Source of the DNA: Nitrospirota bacterium
GTDB taxonomy: Bacteria > Nitrospinota_A > UBA7883 > JACRGQ01
Direction: 5' to 3'
Assembly (NCBI GenBank): GCA_024275955.1
Contig: JAJRYD010000024.1
Location: 18,353 to 82,352 of the forward strand
DNA length: 64,000 bases
The position numbers and the translations under genes are program-made. Positions within the stretch are counted from its first letter, which is position 1. Each line of letters opens with the position of its first letter. Below are positions 60,262-64,000 of the stretch, piece after piece. A model generated the notes under the pieces. The model saw nothing but the letters and a program-made list of their open reading frames with translations, was not told where the DNA came from and ran no database searches.

Positions 60262-61293
60262 CTACACTCCCCATCGCCAGAAAGAGATAACAAGAAGCAC
60301 TATGAATACCAGCAGAAGATTTATATAGGCGATTGCGTAGAAGATTTTTTGATAAGTTCCAAGCGGCGGTTTTCCCTCTGCGTCGTATCTGCCGACTGTT
60401 TTAGCCCGCTCCAGCAGTTTTGGGCCGTGCGGCGCGCGTGCTATGGAGCTGGTTAAATCTTCTCCCGCTCGGTGTTTGAAATGTCCTCCACCTTTCCATT
60501 TTGCAAGCGTTGTCACGTCGTACACTTTGCACAAATAGGCTATATATGCCGGCCTGTCTGATTTTCCATCGAACGCGGAAAGGGTCTCAGGGTCGAACAG
60601 CCCACGCTTGGGATGCACTGGGTCTTTTCTTTCTACGCAAAGTTTTGGGCCGAGGAACCGCACTACAAACAGCGCGAAGGAAACCATGATTATATAAAAG
60701 CTGATTTTTGCCAAGAGGAGGTTTCCCCATGCCGTTTCGGTAAGGATGCTAAAGCTTTTGACGCGGGAAAGAAGCATTGTAATGCCGCTTAATCCGACAA
60801 CCACCATGCTGACGGCGCCCATCCTTACTTCCGCGCGCGGCAATCCCTTAGAGGCGTACGCGGGGCGCAGTATTATATGCACATAAATAATAGTTCCAAA
60901 CCAGATGAACGAAGCGAGTATATGAAAATAGCCAACGAGCGATCTTGAAAGAGGCCCTAACGAAAGTAACGGCCCTGCGTTACTGTCGATAGGCCAGAGA
61001 TAACCGCCAGAGGAAAACTTTTCCCCCGTTTCGGATAGCTTCCCCGTTTCTTCGTCAAGATGGCATACGGCGCATTTTTGTTCGGTTTGTTCGGCATATT
61101 CCTGTGTCGCCTCCGCTATGGTTGCCGAGCAGAGAAACGCCAGAGTAAAAACGGCGATAAAAGCTAAACGGAGAAACAGATAGGAGCCACTATGCCCCAA
61201 AAGCCGCTTTTCATGACGGATTTTGATACTGCCGTTTAAAAACCGGCTCCAGTCGATGAACCTGTGAATGTCAAATATTGTTCCTGTTTTCAT
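60262..61293 (-). CDS. Multi-domain haem membrane protein (CXXCH, CopD-like helices, cytochrome b5-like domain) with IspF-derived leader
   Basis: The frame encodes 343 residues in four parts. First is a 38-residue leader (MKTGTIFDIHRFIDWSRFLN, KIRHEKRLLGHSG) homologous to the start of IspF. Next come a signal-like helix (LAFIAVFTLAFLCSATIAEA) and a c-type haem site C74-AVC77-H78. Three CopD-like membrane helices follow (about 115-220). Then a cytochrome b5-like domain (AFDGKSDRPAYIAYLCKVYD; WKGGGHFKHRAGEDL; ARAPHGPKLLERAKTVG) and a last helix. It is probably a redox protein of the inner membrane. The native start is not obvious; no ATG, GTG or TTG precedes the signal helix apart from the IspF-like one. 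Confidence 0.82.
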   Translation of the reverse strand: MKTGTIFDIHRFIDWSRFLNGSIKIRHEKRLLGHSGSYLFLRLAFIAVFTLAFLCSATIAEATQEYAEQTEQKCAVCHLDEETGKLSETGEKFSSGGYLWPIDSNAGPLLSLGPLSRSLVGYFHILASFIWFGTIIYVHIILRPAYASKGLPRAEVRMGAVSMVVVGLSGITMLLSRVKSFSILTETAWGNLLLAKISFYIIMVSFALFVVRFLGPKLCVERKDPVHPKRGLFDPETLSAFDGKSDRPAYIAYLCKVYDVTTLAKWKGGGHFKHRAGEDLTSSIARAPHGPKLLERAKTVGRYDAEGKPPLGTYQKIFYAIAYINLLLVFIVLLVISFWRWGV

Positions 61294-61300
61294 ATCGGGT
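61190..61300 (-). repeat. Duplicated ispF 5' region (copy heading the haem protein gene)
   Basis: Second copy of the ispF head, in frame with the haem membrane protein. At protein level GTIFDIHRFID against GTGFDVHRFVD, and IKIRHEKRLLGHS against VKIRHEKGLLGHS. The match stops where the signal-like helix begins. Confidence 0.8.
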
Positions 61301-61457
61301 TATCATAGCATCGGTTGACTGCTTTCCAATGCTCGCGGTCGGCGCATATGTGTGGGAAGCGTATAGCCGCAACGCATAACACAAAGCTTTGCTGGAAGCG
61401 CCCCACCCAAAACGAATTATGCTGGCTTAACATTTAGAATAAGTTTTTTTAGTGTAT
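61294..61457. other. Spacer upstream of the haem protein gene
   Basis: No ORF or clear promoter recognised up to the start of MITE copy G. Confidence 0.35.
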
Positions 61458-61586
61458 AGGTTTGTTGCCAAATCCTGTAAATTTGATTTTATTTAAAATT
61501 GCCAACCACTAAAATATCTATTTTGAAGAAGTTAAAAGATAGGTCTTTCCTTTAAATATTTCGAAAACTGTTTCGGTAACAGCCCC
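61458..61586 (-). mobile_element. MITE copy G, decayed and inverted
   Basis: About 129 bp with the same layout in reverse: AGGTTTGTTGCC at one end, GGTAACAGCCCC at the other, and internal GAAGAAGTTAAAAGATAGG matching the family core. Many differences from the other copies and flanks TGTAT/TGCAC that only partly match, so it is the oldest copy here. Followed by a decayed scrap of repeat R3 (61625-61655). Confidence 0.75.
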
Positions 61587-61759
61587 TGCACGCCAAAATG
61601 AGATTCCAATCTTTTTGAATCAACCAGAGTTTCTGTGAGCGGAGCAAAGCTAAAGACGAGTAGAGCTAAAAGTGAGAGCGATTGGTATGGCGGAAATTTC
61701 AAAAAATCTTCAAGATTATATTTAGCGATTGGCGAAGGTTGCCTGTACCCTCTTTGGTG

Positions 61760-62614
61760 TTAGCCGATTGTGGAGATAAGCCCGCCGATGAGGCTTTCCC
61801 GGCTTTTGATACCGCTTTGGAGTGAGCTAAGCCCTGTCTCTATAAGAGCTTTGTTTGTGGCAAACGATGCTGTTTCCTTTGCGTAGTCAAGCCCTCTTAT
61901 CTGTGTCTCGGCGCTCAAAAGGTTTTCCTTTGAGACCTGTAGGTTACTAACGGCATTTTGGAACCTTCCTTCCAGCGCGCCTACGTTAGCCCTTGTCTCA
62001 ACCAGCTGCGAGATGGCGCTGTCGAACTGTGTAATGGCGTTACGGGCGTTCTCGGTAGTAGACAGGCTTGTGTTTGCCACGCCAAGCGACTGCGTGTCGG
62101 TATTGCGTATAGAGTCTATAGCTATTCTGTTGGCCGGCCCTGCCTCAGTACCTGCCTGTATCTCCACCTTGTTGGCGGCGCTCGGCCCAAGGTCGCCGTT
62201 TAAAGTTTTCTGTCCGTTAAATTCGGAGCTACCGGATATACGGTCTATCTCCTGTTTTATCTGCGTTAGCTCTCTGCCTATAGCGGTTCGTCCATTTTGG
62301 CTTATTGTTCCGTTGCTCGCCTGTAGCGCCAGCTCTCTTCCACGTGATAGAAGGTTGCCTATACTTCCAAGCCCGCCTTCCGCGGTGCGTAAAAGCGCGG
62401 AACCGGCCGAGACGTTTCTGATAGCTTGGTCGGTAGATTTTATCTGTGCCGAAAGCTGTTCGGCTATGGCAAGGCCGGCGGCATTGTCGGCAGATTTATT
62501 GATGCCCTTGCCGGATGAAAGCCTGGAAAGGTTTTCACCGAGCTTCGAGTTCACCTGAATCAGTTTTGAATGTACACCCGAAAGGCTTTTGCCCAAATCT
62601 ACCGATATTGCCAT
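61760..62614 (-). CDS. fliC: Flagellin
   Basis: A 284-residue flagellin made almost only of the conserved D0/D1 domains. The N-terminal part contains LSRLSSGKGINKSADNAAGL and LAIAEQLSAQIKSTDQAIRN. The C-terminal part contains TRANVGALEGRFQNAVSNL and YAKETASFATNKALIETGLS. The variable centre is only about 50 residues, so the filament surface is minimal. The ATG follows AGGAGG. The promoter is a sigma-70 type. The DUF115 gene elsewhere in the window may modify this protein. Confidence 0.95.
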   Translation of the reverse strand: MAISVDLGKSLSGVHSKLIQVNSKLGENLSRLSSGKGINKSADNAAGLAIAEQLSAQIKSTDQAIRNVSAGSALLRTAEGGLGSIGNLLSRGRELALQASNGTISQNGRTAIGRELTQIKQEIDRISGSSEFNGQKTLNGDLGPSAANKVEIQAGTEAGPANRIAIDSIRNTDTQSLGVANTSLSTTENARNAITQFDSAISQLVETRANVGALEGRFQNAVSNLQVSKENLLSAETQIRGLDYAKETASFATNKALIETGLSSLQSGIKSRESLIGGLISTIG

Positions 62615-62633
62615 AACGCCTCCTACGCCGGTA

Positions 62634-62662
62634 ATTATACTCCCTTATCCCAAATTTGTGAA
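62634..62662 (-). promoter_or_regulatory. Sigma-70 promoter of the flagellin gene
   Basis: On the minus strand TTCACA and a perfect TATAAT are separated by exactly 17 bases, with the -10 about 20 bases before the start codon, giving a very short leader holding the AGGAGG site. No sigma-28 (TAAA-N15-GCCGATAA) or sigma-54 (GG-N10-GC) element was found. Confidence 0.7.
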
Positions 62663-62735
62663 CCGGCAGCCTTTTCCAACATGAAATGAGTCTGAAATCG
62701 AGAATTGTGTTCAGTATAGGAGGATGCTGATACAA

Positions 62736-63980
62736 ATGGATGAATTCGAGATTAAGAGATTGAAAGATATAGAGCAATTTCTGGATGGAGCGGTTAAATC
62801 ACACCCTGTGCTGGAATGCGGTAAGGACGAGGTTTATGCGTGGATAGAGCGGACTCTCAGGCGATTCGATTATCTTCGTGTGAGCAAGAAAGCTAAAGGG
62901 GTAGTGCGTAGATATATCGCACAGTTAAGCGGATATTCACGCCAGCAGGTGACACGGTTGATTGCTCAATACCGCCAGACGAATCGATTACACCGCCGTC
63001 ATCGGACAGTCAACGGTTTTAAGAGCAAGTACACGCCTGCCGATATAAAACTTCTGGCAGGGGTCGATAAACTAGTAGACGATGTTTCCGGCACGACAAC
63101 CAAAGCCTACTGCCATCGCATGTACGACCTGTTTAACGATGCAGAATATATCCGCCTAAAAGATATTTCTGTTTCCCACATCTACAACCTGCGTGGCGGC
63201 AAAGTGTATCAACGAATCAGGAAGAAGTTCACCAAAACCGAAGGCGTGAAGATAAGTATAGGCAAACGGTGCAAGCCTTCTACCAATGGTGAGCCGGGTT
63301 ACCTGCGGATTGATTCTGCACATCAGGGCGATATGGACGGTAAAAAGTCAGTTTATCACATCAATGCAGTTGACCAAGAGACCCAGTGGGAAGTCGTAAT
63401 AACCATTGAACAGATAAAAGGAAAGTTCATGATTCCCGCATTAAAATCGGTGCTGGAGCAGATTCCTTTTGTCGTAAAAGGAGTTCATGCAGATAACGGA
63501 AGCGAATATATCAATCATCTTGTAGCAAAACTTTTAAACGAGTTGGCGATAGAGTTGACCAAATCACGGGCTCGCCACTCCAACGACAATGCTTTGGCAG
63601 AGAGCAAGAATAACTCTGTTGTACGCAAAACTTTTGGTTATGTTTACATCCCTAAAAAGTTTGCATCGTTGATGAACAAGTTTAACGAAAAAGATCTGAA
63701 CCCCTGCTTGAACTTTCATCGTCCTTGCCACTTTCCTACTGTTGAGATTGATAGTAAAGGCAAAGAGAGAAAACGGTACCGGCAAGAAGATATGATGACA
63801 CCTTATGAAAAGTTTAAATCAATGCCAAACGCAGAGCAGTATTTGAAAGATGGAATTACCTTCGAGATGTTGGAGGCTGAGGCTATGAAAGAGTCGGATA
63901 TGAAAGCGTGGGAGAAGATGCAAAAGGCTAGAAGCAGGATGTTTGATATAATCTTTGCAGAGCCTACAGAGGCGGCATAA
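62736..63980 (+). CDS. DDE integrase-type (rve) transposase
   Basis: A 414-residue transposase with an N-terminal helix-turn-helix region (GVVRRYIAQLSGYSRQQVTRL), a linker, and an rve catalytic core. The acidic triad is visible as YLRIDSAHQGD, GVHADNGSEYINH and DNALAESKNNSVV. The C-terminus is basic and helical. It is a single complete ORF without frameshift, so probably active. An ATG 12 bp upstream touches AGGAGG directly; the chosen ATG is 12 bases from it. The left end of the element must lie within the 109 bp spacer shared with flagellin. The right end is outside the window. IS family not assigned. Confidence 0.85.
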   Translation: MDEFEIKRLKDIEQFLDGAVKSHPVLECGKDEVYAWIERTLRRFDYLRVSKKAKGVVRRYIAQLSGYSRQQVTRLIAQYRQTNRLHRRHRTVNGFKSKYTPADIKLLAGVDKLVDDVSGTTTKAYCHRMYDLFNDAEYIRLKDISVSHIYNLRGGKVYQRIRKKFTKTEGVKISIGKRCKPSTNGEPGYLRIDSAHQGDMDGKKSVYHINAVDQETQWEVVITIEQIKGKFMIPALKSVLEQIPFVVKGVHADNGSEYINHLVAKLLNELAIELTKSRARHSNDNALAESKNNSVVRKTFGYVYIPKKFASLMNKFNEKDLNPCLNFHRPCHFPTVEIDSKGKERKRYRQEDMMTPYEKFKSMPNAEQYLKDGITFEMLEAEAMKESDMKAWEKMQKARSRMFDIIFAEPTEAA

Positions 63981-64000
63981 ACAGATGAGAATGCAATATC

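Noticed and set aside
62615-62723. Sigma-28 or sigma-54 promoter for flagellin
   Set aside because: Neither consensus could be found in the spacer, whereas a 17-base-spaced sigma-70 promoter fits well.

Overview
The window comes from the chromosome of a flagellated, double-membrane (Gram-negative) bacterium of moderate GC content. Evidence for an outer membrane is an Mla lipid-transport operon, a LolC/E-type lipoprotein-releasing permease, a TraT-like outer-membrane lipoprotein and two beta-barrel-like proteins. The gene set resembles deltaproteobacterial-grade or Nitrospinota-like lineages, but the sequence alone does not fix the phylum. No plasmid backbone or prophage was seen. Most of the window is housekeeping DNA, peppered with dispersed short repeats.

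Layout. 0-2.1 kb: flagellar export genes fliO-fliP-fliQ, with fliQ cut by the window edge. 2.7-3.4 kb: a secreted TPR protein. 3.9-8.5 kb: the macromolecular-synthesis operon rpsU-yqeY-dnaG-rpoD behind a clear sigma-70 promoter, then tRNA-Met(CAT) and a long inverted repeat. 8.7-12.3 kb: mlaE-mlaF-mlaD plus a TPR lipoprotein; the ATPase has lost several catalytic motifs. 12.4-15.9 kb: PilMN-like and PilO-like genes, rimP, nusA. 16.1-19.5 kb: a giant secreted Sel1-repeat protein. 19.9-24.7 kb: infB, a small membrane ORF, and mutS2 split into two reading frames. 24.8-26.0 kb: rnhA and a beta-barrel protein. 26.3-30.5 kb: the phosphate operon nptA-phoU-phoB-phoR behind a four-repeat Pho box. 30.5-33.3 kb: a repeat-rich island with queC and a RAYT (REP-associated transposase). 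33.3-42.5 kb: a DUF2064 enzyme, alaS, murI, a secreted unknown, an M16 protease with an in-frame stop, traT-like lipoprotein, methyltransferase. 43.6-50.9 kb: lolC/E, a mini CDGSH protein, tpx, argD-argF-argG, a GNAT (ArgA-like) and nadC. 50.9-55.8 kb: a DUF115 motility accessory factor, an unknown, and the TIGR03546/TIGR03545 pair. 55.8-61.3 kb: rlmB, ispF-gltX-cysS, and a haem membrane protein whose N-terminus copies that of IspF. 61.8-64 kb: flagellin and an rve-type transposase.

The most distinctive feature is a family of about 130 bp miniature inverted-repeat elements (seven copies). They have 12 bp terminal inverted repeats and 5 bp target duplications, and one copy has a matching empty site elsewhere in the window. 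A second repeat system of REP-like palindromes clusters around the RAYT gene. These repeats, the split mutS2, the M16 stop codon, a disrupted barrel gene and the IspF-headed cytochrome indicate a genome with active small-scale rearrangement.
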